Below are positions 26,340-34,353 of a stretch of DNA of 64,000 nt, one piece after another. The stretch lies in assembly GCF_001014615.2 (NCBI RefSeq), contig NZ_LBCQ02000005.1:326628-390627 (forward strand), written 5' to 3'. The notes below the pieces were generated by a model. That model saw only the letters and a program-made list of their open reading frames with translations, was not told the origin of the DNA and did no database searches. The translations under genes and the position numbers were made by a program. Every line of letters starts with the position of its first letter. Position 1 is the first letter of the stretch. The stretch is from Aquamicrobium sp. LC103 (GTDB lineage Bacteria; Pseudomonadota; Alphaproteobacteria; Rhizobiales; Rhizobiaceae).

Positions 26340-28862
26340 ATGAATGTTCACTCGGTGGCGGCCCGGAATCTAGAGTACAAGATCGGCGGCATGGATTGCG
26401 CCAGTTGCGCCGGGATCGTCCGCGCGGCGTTGGAAAGAATGCCCGGCGTGTCGGATCTCCACGTCTCGGTTCCGCGCGAACGATTGAAGCTTGTGCTCGA
26501 TGAAAATCGCACGGATAGGGGTAAAATCGTCAAGGCGATCGAAAGCCTCGGCTTCACGGCCGATCTCCAAAGCTTCGATCAAAATCATCCGGATGGGCAT
26601 GGCGACGGCGATCGACACGTTCATGCTGATTGCGGTCATGACCATGAAGAGGGGCACGGACAGCGCCATGGCGAAATTTCCGACCACGTGCCAAAGGCGG
26701 GACAGACAACGGTATCCGTCGGCGGGATGGATTGCGCCAGTTGCGCCGGCACCATCACGGCCGCCCTCGAAAAGATGCCTGGCGTTTCCGATATTCACGT
26801 ATCGGTTGCGCGCGAGCGGCTCAGCCTGACGCTAACTCCCGGTGGCGCGACGCTGGAGGATGTTCTGACGACCGTTCGCCGGCTCGGTTTCACCGCTGGC
26901 GAGGCAGGCAATGCGCCCGGCGCGACGGGCGCGACAGGGCAGTCGAGGAAACCGGAAAAGTCGCCGTGGTGGCAGGCGCCCAAGGCGCGACATCTGTTTT
27001 ACGGCGGGGCATTTGTCGCCGGGGCCTTCGCAACGTCCTATTTCCTGCCCGAGCTACGACAATGGACTCTCGGTGTCGCGACTGTACTGGCGGCCTTGCC
27101 GATCGTTCGCCGGGCGCTTGCCGCCGCGCGCCTCGGGGCGCCTTTCACCATCCAGATGCTGATGACGATCGCCGTCATTGGGGCGATCATCATCGGAGAA
27201 ACGGCCGAAGCGGCAATAGTCGTATTGCTCTTTATCCTGGGTGAGATGCTCGAGGGATTGGCCGCCGATCACGCCCGATCCGGCATCCGCGCCCTGGGCG
27301 AATTGCTGCCGCGCGACGCCCTCGTGGAAGAGCCGAACGGGCGGACCACCAGGGTCGCGGCCGACGCGTTGCGCGTCGGCCAGGTGGTGGTGTGCAGGCC
27401 CGGCGATCGAATTGCCGCGGACGGAGAGATTCTGACCGGCATCTCCTCGGTCGACGAGTCGCCAATCACGGGCGAAAGTGTTCCGGTCACCAAGGAACCG
27501 GGTGAGCGTGTCCGGGCGGGGACGGTGAACCATGAGGCGACGTTGCGCGTCCGCGTGGATCGTTCTCCGGAAGACAACACGATCTCACGCATTATTGCCC
27601 TGGTCGAGGAAGCACAGGATTCCAAGGCGCCCACCGAACGATTCATCGACCGATTTTCACGAGTCTACATGCCGATAGTGGTCGTGATCGCGGCTTTGGT
27701 CGCCATCGTCCCTCCGATGATGGGCCTGGGTGATTGGGAAACGTGGATCTATCGGGCACTCGCCTTGCTGCTGATCGGCTGCCCATGCGCGCTCGTCATC
27801 TCCGTTCCCGCCGCGGTTGCGGCGAGCCTTGCGGCCGGTGCCCGTGCGGGCATGCTGATCAAGGGCGGAGTTGTGCTCGAAACGCTGGCCGGTGCCAAGC
27901 GCGTCGTGTTCGACAAGACCGGCACGCTGACCGTGGGCAAACCTCGCGTGACCGATATGATCACCCTTGAAGGCAGCGGCGCCTCCACGCTGGCCATCGC
28001 CGCGGCGGTCGAGCGTGAAAGCTCGCATCCCCTGGCGGCGGCAATCGTTGCCCATGCAATGGAAACGGGTGTCGGCAAGCCGACGCTCTCGGCCCGGAAG
28101 GTGAAGGTAGTGCCGGGCAAGGGCATGGAAGGGTCGGTGGACGGTCGCGCCGTTTTCATCGGCGCTCCACGCCATGCCGCCGACCGCGCGCAGTTTGGCG
28201 CATCGGCGCAGGCGCAAATCGACGCTCTGGAAGAGCAGGGAAAGACTGTGATCGTGGTCGTCGTCGAGGGACGAGCCCTGAGCCTCATAGCGATGCGCGA
28301 CGAACCGCGTGCCGAAGCCCGCTCAGCCATCGAGACACTGAGGCGGCAATCGGTCGGTGCGCTGATGATGACCGGTGACAATCCTCGAACCGGCGCGGCA
28401 ATCGGTCGACAGCTCGGGATCGATGTCGAGGCGGGCATGCTTCCAGAAGACAAGTCGCGCCGCCTCGCCGAAATCGCGGTCGGCGAGAACGTCGTCATGG
28501 TGGGCGATGGTGTCAACGATGCTCCCGCTCTCGCCACGGCCAATGTGGGAATAGCCATCGGTTCGGGGACCGACGTGGCCATGGAAGCGGCCGACGCCGC
28601 TCTCATGCGCGACAGGATCGATGATGTTCCGCGCATGCTTGGCCTGGCGCGCTCGACCATGAGCAACATCCGTCAGAATGTCGTCATTGCGCTCGGTTTG
28701 AAAGCCGTGTTCCTAGTCACGACGGTGACGGGCTACACCGGGTTGTGGCTGGCGATATTTGCCGATACGGGCGCAACCGTTCTGGTGACGCTCAACGCCA
28801 TGCGCCTGCTTGCGTTCTTCCATGGCAGGGGCGGGAATGTGAACCCGACCGGCATGACGTGA
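26340..28862 (+). CDS. zntA: Zn/Cd/Pb-translocating P1B-type ATPase with two metal-binding domains
   Basis: An 840-residue heavy-metal efflux ATPase. Two HMA domains carry GMDCASC (residues about 17-23 and 128-134), joined by a His/Asp-rich linker (about 80-112, HGDGDRHVHADCGHDH). Membrane segments begin near residue 220. Other motifs are GCPCALV (about 480, transmembrane CPC), DKTGTLT (phosphorylated Asp about 524), SSHPLAAAI (about 561), MTGDN and GDGVNDAPALA (about 722). The CPC motif and sequence context place it with ZntA/CadA exporters. It is preceded by a MerR-type promoter and followed by merR. Confidence 0.94.
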   Translation: MNVHSVAARNLEYKIGGMDCASCAGIVRAALERMPGVSDLHVSVPRERLKLVLDENRTDRGKIVKAIESLGFTADLQSFDQNHPDGHGDGDRHVHADCGHDHEEGHGQRHGEISDHVPKAGQTTVSVGGMDCASCAGTITAALEKMPGVSDIHVSVARERLSLTLTPGGATLEDVLTTVRRLGFTAGEAGNAPGATGATGQSRKPEKSPWWQAPKARHLFYGGAFVAGAFATSYFLPELRQWTLGVATVLAALPIVRRALAAARLGAPFTIQMLMTIAVIGAIIIGETAEAAIVVLLFILGEMLEGLAADHARSGIRALGELLPRDALVEEPNGRTTRVAADALRVGQVVVCRPGDRIAADGEILTGISSVDESPITGESVPVTKEPGERVRAGTVNHEATLRVRVDRSPEDNTISRIIALVEEAQDSKAPTERFIDRFSRVYMPIVVVIAALVAIVPPMMGLGDWETWIYRALALLLIGCPCALVISVPAAVAASLAAGARAGMLIKGGVVLETLAGAKRVVFDKTGTLTVGKPRVTDMITLEGSGASTLAIAAAVERESSHPLAAAIVAHAMETGVGKPTLSARKVKVVPGKGMEGSVDGRAVFIGAPRHAADRAQFGASAQAQIDALEEQGKTVIVVVVEGRALSLIAMRDEPRAEARSAIETLRRQSVGALMMTGDNPRTGAAIGRQLGIDVEAGMLPEDKSRRLAEIAVGENVVMVGDGVNDAPALATANVGIAIGSGTDVAMEAADAALMRDRIDDVPRMLGLARSTMSNIRQNVVIALGLKAVFLVTTVTGYTGLWLAIFADTGATVLVTLNAMRLLAFFHGRGGNVNPTGMT

Positions 28863-28941
28863 ATTGTTCAACGGTATCGGCGGCGCAATCGGTCCGCTGC
28901 ATCGCAGATCGATCGATTGGGCGAAGTGATGGAGATCCGCA

Positions 28942-29379
28942 GTGAATCTGAGCATTGGCGAGCTTTCGAAACGGACCGGGGTCAAAATCCCGACCATCCG
29001 CTACTATGAGCAGATTGGTTTGTTGTCCGAGGGCAGGCGGGATCAGGGCAATCGTCGCCGCTACGAACAGGCGGCCGTGGATCGGCTCAATTTTGTCCGT
29101 CACGCGCGGGACATGGGTTTCGAGATTGAGGCGATCCGGGATCTCTTGCATATGACGGAGACGCCTCAGCAATCCTGTCACGAAGCCGACAGCATTGCGC
29201 GAGCGCATCTGGCCGATGTGCAAAGACGCATCAGACAGCTGGAGATTCTTGCAAACGAGTTGAACCGTATGATCAGCGAATGTCGCCACGGTCGGCTCGT
29301 CGATTGCCGAATTATCTCCGTTCTGTCCGACCATTCCCAATGCCATGCGGACCACGCCGGCGGGAGGAATATCGGCTAG
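28942..29379 (+). CDS. MerR-family metal-responsive regulator
   Basis: A 145-residue protein with the MerR HTH (LSIGELSKRTGVKIPTIRYYEQIGLL), the dimerisation helix, and cysteines suited to metal binding (SCHEAD, SECRHGRLVDCR, SQCHADH). It resembles ZntR/CadR-type activators. The GTG start has GGAGA at 28931-28935. It lies 79 bases after the ATPase gene on the same strand, and its probable target is the dyad promoter at 26277. The exact metal (Zn, Cd or Pb) cannot be told. Confidence 0.88.
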   Translation: MNLSIGELSKRTGVKIPTIRYYEQIGLLSEGRRDQGNRRRYEQAAVDRLNFVRHARDMGFEIEAIRDLLHMTETPQQSCHEADSIARAHLADVQRRIRQLEILANELNRMISECRHGRLVDCRIISVLSDHSQCHADHAGGRNIG

Positions 29380-29437
29380 TCTCTCGTAAGGGTTATGCTG
29401 CTCCGCACCAGGCCCAGATCATGAGTGTCGATCGGCG

Positions 29438-29827
29438 CTAGTGGATGATCTCCTCGACCTTAAGGCGCCTTCCTTCGGGGTCGAAGAAATGGCCTTCGTT
29501 GAGGACGCGGCGGTCCTCGCGCAGCCGCCCCTCCAGGTCGCGCAACTCGGCGCGCGCGATATCGTTGGAGACCGGCCCGTCGAAATAGCTGCTGACGGGA
29601 AAGAACGCCGCGCCGTTCCATTCAGCGCCGGAACCGGAGAAGAGCTCGCGCAGCTCGCTCCAGCGTGTCTCGTCGCCGATGACGTTCATGAATGTCGAGC
29701 GCAGGAGCTCGATCGACGTTCCGCCGATCGAGACCAGCACGACGAGCACGGTGAAGTCGCCGCGTCGCCGATATTCAACCGGCAGCCAGACGTCGAAGCG
29801 GCTCGGGCGGTCTTCAGAAATCGACAA
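29438..29827 (-). CDS. Conserved hypothetical protein
   Basis: About 129 residues if it begins at the TTG at 29827, which overlaps the end of the upstream gene by 14 bases. The reading continues as LSISEDRPSRFDVWLPVEY. It has one hydrophobic stretch (FTVLVVLVSIGGTSIELLRS) and an acidic/basic C-terminus. No family is recognised. The frame is open further upstream only as a shadow of the neighbouring gene. Its tight linkage to the 29814-30300 gene suggests a two-gene unit. Confidence 0.55.
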   Translation of the reverse strand: MSISEDRPSRFDVWLPVEYRRRGDFTVLVVLVSIGGTSIELLRSTFMNVIGDETRWSELRELFSGSGAEWNGAAFFPVSSYFDGPVSNDIARAELRDLEGRLREDRRVLNEGHFFDPEGRRLKVEEIIH

Positions 29828-30300
29828 GCTGCGTCTCCGGCATGTAGTGCTCGAACAGTATCCAGAACGGCTTGCCGCGCGCGGTCTGGTACCAGGTTTC
29901 GAAAACCGAGAGCGCTTCGGCCATGTCGCGTTGAACTTCATCGCCCCGGTTGTCCGGCGCCGCAGCCTCGTCGCCTTGGCAAACGCGTGTCGCCGCGAAG
30001 GCGGCCGCAGCGAGCTTGGCGTATTCGGCGAGGACCTCGTCGCGGGCCGGACTGTCCTCGCGCCAGCCGAGCCGGTTCCTGAGCCCGGCGATGGCTGCCG
30101 CGACCGCAATCTCCTCCTGCTCTGCCTGGCTCACGACGGCAAAGAGCGAGCGCATGAGGTTCATCCTTCGATTGGCGAAGGCGCGCGCCTCGGCGAGTGC
30201 GGCCACGCGCGTTCATGGTGCGGCGGAACTCGGCTTCCTCCTGCTCGCGCTGTTTCGCATCGTCGGCGAGCCCAGCGATGAATGGATGGTCCTCGGTCAT
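29814..30300 (-). pseudogene. Hypothetical protein gene with a frameshift near its 5' end
   Basis: The natural start at 30300 reads MTEDHPFIAGLADDAKQREQEEAEFRRTMNAR, then leaves frame. The continuing frame reads VAALAEARAFANRRMNLMRSL and runs to LVDF at 29817. Joining them needs a small indel in the GCGCGC tract near 30207-30212. The combined product would be about 160 residues, mostly helical and charged. An alternative is a shorter 130-residue protein starting at the GTG at 30206. No family recognised. Confidence 0.5.
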
Positions 30301-30317
30301 GGGCGGTTCCGTGGAAA

Positions 30318-30413
30318 TGGCGGAGGAGAGTGGGAGTCGAACCCACCTGGGACCGTCTCACGGCCCCACCCGGATTTGAAGTCCGGACAACTCACCAGAG
30401 CTGCCTCTCCTCC
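30318..30413 (-). tRNA. selC: tRNA-Sec (anticodon TCA)
   Basis: Read on the minus strand, an 8-bp acceptor stem (GGAGGAGA with TCTCCTCC), a D-arm, the anticodon stem-loop CCGGA-CTTCAAA-TCCGG with anticodon TCA (30379-30377), a long variable arm (GGGGCCGTGAGACGGTCCC), a T-arm (GGTTCGACTCC) and an encoded CCA at 30320-30318. The 8-bp acceptor, long extra arm and UCA anticodon identify selenocysteine tRNA, so the host should have selAB and selenoproteins elsewhere. The 5' end faces the phage integrase gene. Confidence 0.93.
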
Positions 30414-30481
30414 AAGAGTTGATTTCGTTGGCTTTTTTGCCATCCAATCAGTCGCAGATCGGAGCAATTGCTACCATTCTG

Positions 30482-31648
30482 CTACCCTTTTCTTTCGCCC
30501 TTTGCTACTGCGCCCGCGATCATCGCGTCAATTTGCGCCGCGGCATCAGCCTGCATTCCGGGCATGACGTGAGAGTAGAGATCGAGGGTAATCCCGATGG
30601 TCGAGTGGCCCAAGCGCTCGCTCGCGATTTTCGGATGCACGCCGGCCGCCAGAAGCTGGGTTGCGTGTGTGTGGCGCAGGTCGTGAAACCTGATCCTTGG
30701 CAGATCGATCTTCTCCAGCAGCCGCAGCCACCCGTCTGTGAGCATGCGAGGCTTGAGCGGTGCGCCCGCCTCATCAGCTACGAGGAACGTCTCATCATCC
30801 AGCCTGATCCCCAGGGCAAGCAACTGCTCAGCCTGCTTTGCCCGGTGAACCTTAAGCGCTGAGACGACAGACGGTGGGAGATCGACCACACGTCCTTTTC
30901 CCGACTTCGGGGTCTTGTAGTGCACGCCCTCGGCCGTTTGTTCCGCGCTTTGTGCAATGTGGAGACAGCGCATGTTGTCGCCCAACTCGGCATGCTTCCA
31001 GCGCAGGGCTGCAATTTCTCCGCGTCTCAGGCCGCACATGACCGCCAACAGAACCGGAACGTGAAGCCGAGTTTCTTCGACAGCCCGTAACAGCGTTGCC
31101 GTCTGTGCCGCATCATAGGCCAACATAGGTTTGCGCTCGACCTTCGGTGCCTTCGATGCCAACGCCGGGTTCTTTGCCAGCAGATCCCACGTCAGGGCCT
31201 GATTGAGCGCCATCACCAACACTCGGCGCATGTGGCGGACGGTTGTCGCCGACAGTCCTCCCTTGCCGTCGTGGCGACCCGTCAGCAGCGCCTTGGACAG
31301 TGCGGCGTCGATCCGCTCCGTTTTCAGCTTGGAGAGCGTCACGTCACCTAGGAGCGGTGCGAGCCCCTTCTTGCAGAGTTCGGAGTAGCGCTCGTGCGTC
31401 TTCCGCGAGACGCTTGCCTTCACGTGCTCTAGCCAGCGATCGAGGAACGCGGTAACCGTCGTGCGATCGGGCTCGATGTAGACGCCGCCCTTCAACTCCG
31501 CAATGAGCCGCGCACACTCGACTTGCGCCTGTCGCTTAGTACCAGCGAAGCTGTGCCACTTCCTACGGCGCTTGCCAGTCTCAGGGTCTCTCAGGTCTAG
31601 GACTATTGCCCACCTGCCGGGGCTGCGCTCGCGGATGTGGCCTTTCAT
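30482..31648 (-). CDS. int: Phage tyrosine-recombinase integrase
   Basis: A 388-residue site-specific recombinase. An N-terminal Arm/SAM-like part (WAIVLDLRDPETGKRRRKWHSF; RWLEHVKASVSRKTHERY) precedes the catalytic domain with Arg in CGLRRGEIAALRW, His-x-x-Arg in HDLRHTHATQLL, His in LGHSTIGITLDLYSH and the nucleophile Tyr in the same segment. I chose the ATG at 31648 (MKGHIRERSPGRW), which has AGGAGAG upstream; an extension to 31723 is less likely. It overlaps the stop of the RHH gene by four bases, so both are expressed together from the lysogeny promoter. It probably integrates at or beside tRNA-Sec. Confidence 0.93.
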   Translation of the reverse strand: MKGHIRERSPGRWAIVLDLRDPETGKRRRKWHSFAGTKRQAQVECARLIAELKGGVYIEPDRTTVTAFLDRWLEHVKASVSRKTHERYSELCKKGLAPLLGDVTLSKLKTERIDAALSKALLTGRHDGKGGLSATTVRHMRRVLVMALNQALTWDLLAKNPALASKAPKVERKPMLAYDAAQTATLLRAVEETRLHVPVLLAVMCGLRRGEIAALRWKHAELGDNMRCLHIAQSAEQTAEGVHYKTPKSGKGRVVDLPPSVVSALKVHRAKQAEQLLALGIRLDDETFLVADEAGAPLKPRMLTDGWLRLLEKIDLPRIRFHDLRHTHATQLLAAGVHPKIASERLGHSTIGITLDLYSHVMPGMQADAAAQIDAMIAGAVAKGERKG

Positions 31649-32409
31649 TTTTGCTCTCCTGTGCGGCCCACGTTGGCTTTTGTGCGCTGCTTTACGCGTT
31701 GTTCCCAACCAGGAATTTCCCAAAACCGCCTTCGAACGCCGTATTTTTCGGCGAAGATCTCAGGATTGGCGGCCTCTTCAGCCTTGAGTTCCTCTACCCT
31801 CTTCGCGACATAGGCGTCCTGCTCTTCCTCCGACAGGGATTCGTACGCGGCTTCTTCTTCGTCGGACAGGCTTGTAACCCAGATCCCGAGGTACCGATTT
31901 TCGTCCGACTGCGCGCGTCGACGATCAGCAGCCTCAACCGCTTCATTCGCCTGTTCAATTCGGCGTTGCGCCTGCTCGTCACCCTTCGAGATGGTCTGAG
32001 CCTCAGTGTACGGTCTGACGGCTTCGTAAATTGCCGTTACGAGTTCGTGAAGACCCTGCACACCTGCAAATGCGTCATAAGCTCGGTCCGAAGCTTCATC
32101 AATGATGTCAAGCACTTCGTCCCGGGTGAACAGAGCGTCATCGAGTTCGGGTTGGCTATACAAGCGCTTGTCATCCACCCCCTGCCTGAAGAGGTCAGCA
32201 GTGATCGTGACACCATCCGTGGTCACCTCAATGATCTGTTCGAATTCGGCCTCCAAGAACAACGCGATCTTGCACAGCCGACGGATGGCCTCGGATTTGG
32301 ATGAGATCCGATGCGCGAACTGCCAGTCCTCGATCGCCTGGAGTTCAGCTTTCGTAATCTTCATATGAAGTCGCTCGGTTTCACTGTCGCCGAGCTTGGG
32401 ACGAGCCAT
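31645..32409 (-). CDS. Ribbon-helix-helix-like prophage regulator
   Basis: A 254-residue protein. The first 55 residues (MARPKLGDSETERLHMKITK, then AIEDWQFAHRISSKSEAIRRL) look like a ribbon-helix-helix DNA-binding domain. The long C-terminal part is acidic and helical (DEEEAAYESLSEEEQDAYVAKR) and could oligomerise. The ATG at 32409 follows GAGGG; longer starts are unlikely. It is the first gene of the leftward lysogeny operon, and no CI-type repressor is seen in the window, so it is the best candidate for the repressor or integration regulator. Confidence 0.65.
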   Translation of the reverse strand: MARPKLGDSETERLHMKITKAELQAIEDWQFAHRISSKSEAIRRLCKIALFLEAEFEQIIEVTTDGVTITADLFRQGVDDKRLYSQPELDDALFTRDEVLDIIDEASDRAYDAFAGVQGLHELVTAIYEAVRPYTEAQTISKGDEQAQRRIEQANEAVEAADRRRAQSDENRYLGIWVTSLSDEEEAAYESLSEEEQDAYVAKRVEELKAEEAANPEIFAEKYGVRRRFWEIPGWEQRVKQRTKANVGRTGEQK

Positions 32410-32439
32410 TTCTACACCCTCATAAACAATATGGGAAAG

Positions 32440-32488
32440 GTGCACACAAAACGCTTGCGCGCAAGATGCTCTCATGTATGGTGTGCAC
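32440..32488. promoter_or_regulatory. Divergent lysogeny-switch operators
   Basis: Between the two divergent regulators lie GTGCAC palindromes at 32440-32445 and 32483-32488, in inverted 7-bp contexts TGCACAC and GTGTGCA, flanking a perfect 12-bp palindrome CTTGCGCGCAAG (32454-32465). The outer sites are 43 bp apart, about four helix turns. On the plus strand TTGCGC (32455-32460) and TATGGT (32477-32482) with a 16-bp spacer could be the rightward promoter and would be covered by these sites. Confidence 0.55.
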
Positions 32489-32522
32489 ATTACGCACGAA
32501 ACGTGAAGGAAGGCTTAAAGCG

Positions 32523-32729
32523 GTGACAGTTGACGAAGCACTATCCCGGCCGACGATCTCGGTCCCTGAAGCTGGCAAGCTCTTTTTCGGCCTTGCTCGA
32601 AATGCAGCCTACGATGCCGCCAAGCGTGGCGACATTCCAACCATCAAGATTGGAGGCAAGATCATGGTCCCGGTCGTGCCGTTGGCTGAAAAGCTCGGCC
32701 TGCGTGCGAACATCGGGCGGGCCGCGTAA
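32523..32729 (+). CDS. Excisionase-like helix-turn-helix protein
   Basis: A 68-residue protein with ISVPEAGKLFFGLARNAAYDAAKRGDIP followed by IKIGGKIMVPV, the layout of MerR-like/HTH_17 excisionase domains. The GTG start at 32523 has AAGGAAGG upstream. It is the first rightward gene, divergent from the integrase operon, fitting an Xis or Cro-like role. The frame is open further 5' but crosses the operator region. Confidence 0.65.
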   Translation: MTVDEALSRPTISVPEAGKLFFGLARNAAYDAAKRGDIPTIKIGGKIMVPVVPLAEKLGLRANIGRAA

Positions 32730-33112
32730 TGGCGGCAGTCCTGCAAAAGAAAGGCCCGGCGGAAGCTGCAACTTCCCCGGACCGTGGTTCAAACATCCTA
32801 GCGAAGGAATTCGTGAACGTGGCTACAAATAGCACCGACGCCGCCCATCGGCAAGCGAGGCACGAGAACATCGTTTCGGGCATGTACGACATCGAGGGCG
32901 ACGTTTATGACCTCGTGAACATGGTCCGGATCGCCGCCGATCTTGTGAGCAGCGAACTCCGCCCCTGCGGCCCCGACGACAGTTGCGTCACTATCAAGAT
33001 CGGCCCCCAGCATTGGGATATGGTCAACTTTGCGGTTAACGACTGCGTAGTCCGAGCCAATGCCTTCCGCAAGAAGTTCGTTGACGCGATCAACGGGGAG
33101 GTCTCGGCATGA
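32729..33112 (+). CDS. Hypothetical phage protein
   Basis: A 127-residue soluble protein; the ATG shares one base with the preceding stop (TAATG). No family recognised. The middle is mixed helix (GDVYDLVNMVRIAADLVSSEL) and the rest polar. It belongs to an early operon of overlapping small genes. Confidence 0.6.
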   Translation: MAAVLQKKGPAEAATSPDRGSNILAKEFVNVATNSTDAAHRQARHENIVSGMYDIEGDVYDLVNMVRIAADLVSSELRPCGPDDSCVTIKIGPQHWDMVNFAVNDCVVRANAFRKKFVDAINGEVSA

Positions 33113-33399
33113 GCATCACCCGCCGCCTGTTCCTTCGCAACACGGCCGCTGCCGGCGCAGTCGGTGCTGCGGTCACCACTCCAGCCGTCGCCGAACCTGA
33201 ACTCACGCCTTACGAGAAGGCCATCTGGCACATGCGTGAGCTTGAGCGCCTTGCCCTTGAGGACGGCGCTAGCGAAGCCTGCGTGATGGTGGTTGGGTTC
33301 TTGTACCCTAGCCCTAGCAAGCGGACCAAAATGCTGATGATCGGACGGAATGGCGACCTCAGTGATGAGGACGGCATGTTCGGGGAGGCGCGGTCATGA
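33109..33399 (+). CDS. Small phage protein with twin-arginine signal
   Basis: A 96-residue protein that begins MSITRRLFLRNTAAAGAVGA, a near-perfect Tat motif (TRRLFLR) plus an Ala-rich hydrophobic core and a likely cleavage after AVA (residue about 28). The mature 65-70 residues are polar with no family recognised. Export of a small early-operon protein is unexpected for replication genes. It overlaps both neighbours by four bases. Confidence 0.62.
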   Translation: MSITRRLFLRNTAAAGAVGAAVTTPAVAEPELTPYEKAIWHMRELERLALEDGASEACVMVVGFLYPSPSKRTKMLMIGRNGDLSDEDGMFGEARS

Positions 33400-33596
33400 G
33401 CGCTCCCGACGAAAAGCTTCTCGCCGAACTCGAGAGTGATATCCGGCACCTTTACCACCTGCTGGACACTATCTGCGATCATGCGTTCGGCGCGGTGGAT
33501 CGTGAGCGTTGCGATGCCCTCCTGTGGATCGCCCGGGAGCGTGCCGACAAGGTGCGCAAGGACGCCCACGCAGCCATCTGGCCGGGAGACGCCTGA
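33396..33596 (+). CDS. Hypothetical phage protein
   Basis: A 66-residue, helical, charged protein (KLLAELESDIRHLYHLLDTICDH) with ATGA overlap to the previous gene. No family recognised. Confidence 0.55.
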   Translation: MSAPDEKLLAELESDIRHLYHLLDTICDHAFGAVDRERCDALLWIARERADKVRKDAHAAIWPGDA

Positions 33597-33796
33597 TGCG
33601 CCTCCTTCGCCTTTGGACGGCAGTCCAGATCCTCCGAGTGTCCAACGCGCTCTACCGTGTTGCCCTCTGGCTCAAGCAGCCAGCGGGCGCGTCTCGGGCG
33701 CCGATGCACCCCGCCGAGCAGATCCTGCTGGGCTCCATCGTCGGCCTGGCGATCTGCGCGTTGTGGGTCGCCATTACGTGGAGGGCGATGCAGTGA
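33596..33796 (+). CDS. Small membrane protein, early operon
   Basis: A 66-residue protein starting at the ATG at 33596 that overlaps the previous stop (TGATG). One clear transmembrane helix near the C-terminus (QILLGSIVGLAICALWVAIT), preceded by a basic amphipathic N-terminal half. Function unknown. Confidence 0.55.
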   Translation: MRLLRLWTAVQILRVSNALYRVALWLKQPAGASRAPMHPAEQILLGSIVGLAICALWVAITWRAMQ

Positions 33797-34353
33797 GCTC
33801 AAAGCAGAGAAGGAAAGGCAAATCCAAGTTCATAATGATCGAGGCCTATGTGAAGCGCAGCGCCGCATGGAAGGCGCTGACGCCGATCGAGCGATGTTCC
33901 TACATCGAGGTGAAGTGGCGCTATGACGGCCTCAACAATGGCCGTATCGGCCTCGGCTGCCGCGAATTGGCAGACGAGATCGGCATGGGGAAGGACACGG
34001 CCAAGCGTGCTTTGATTCGGCTGACAGAAATAGGCTTCATCACGAAGACGAAGCCAAGCGCCTTCAACGTAAAAAACCGGGCCGTCACCGAATGGCGGCT
34101 CACGGAATACCCATGCGACGTGACCGGTGAGTTGCCCACCAAAGACTTCATGCGATGGGAATCGAAAAACAAAACACAGGCGCATCCACGCGACACACAG
34201 GCGCACCCATGCGACACGAAACCTTCGAAAGTGCCCGAGAACCCCCTTCACAGTCGCACCCATGCGCCTGTGAAGCCCGATTCATGCAATCCACAGGCGC
34301 ACCCATGCGACACATATAGATATACCATAGGGGGTAGGACCGATGCAGCGTGA
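33793..34353 (+). CDS. Helix-turn-helix replication-initiator-like protein
   Basis: A 186-residue protein with a winged-HTH core (residues about 15-95: AAWKALTPIERCSYIEVKWR, LGCRELADEIGMGKDTAKRA, LIRLTEIGFITKTKP) and a low-complexity C-terminus containing the repeated peptide QAHPCDT. The DNA of that C-terminal part contains four iteron-like repeats followed by an AT-rich stretch, as in lambda O. Replication initiation is therefore inferred. The GTG start overlaps the previous stop (GTGA). It could otherwise be a transcription regulator. Confidence 0.65.
   Translation: MSSKQRRKGKSKFIMIEAYVKRSAAWKALTPIERCSYIEVKWRYDGLNNGRIGLGCRELADEIGMGKDTAKRALIRLTEIGFITKTKPSAFNVKNRAVTEWRLTEYPCDVTGELPTKDFMRWESKNKTQAHPRDTQAHPCDTKPSKVPENPLHSRTHAPVKPDSCNPQAHPCDTYRYTIGGRTDAA
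34175..34313 (+). repeat. Four iteron-like repeats, candidate prophage replication origin
   Basis: A 22-bp unit beginning CACAGGCGCACCCATGCGAC occurs at 34196-34217 and 34292-34313 (identical). A two-mismatch copy lies at 34175-34196 and a partial copy at 34249-34270. The partial copy extends into a dyad (CACAG...CTGTG, CGCA...TGCG). Spacings are 21, 53 and 43 bp. Directly after the last copy comes ATATAGATATACCATAG, a plausible unwinding element. All lie inside the 3' end of the initiator-like gene. Confidence 0.7.

Noticed and set aside
34175..34313. CRISPR array
   Set aside because: The repeats are irregularly spaced, imperfect and lie inside a coding frame; there are no cas genes. An iteron origin fits better.
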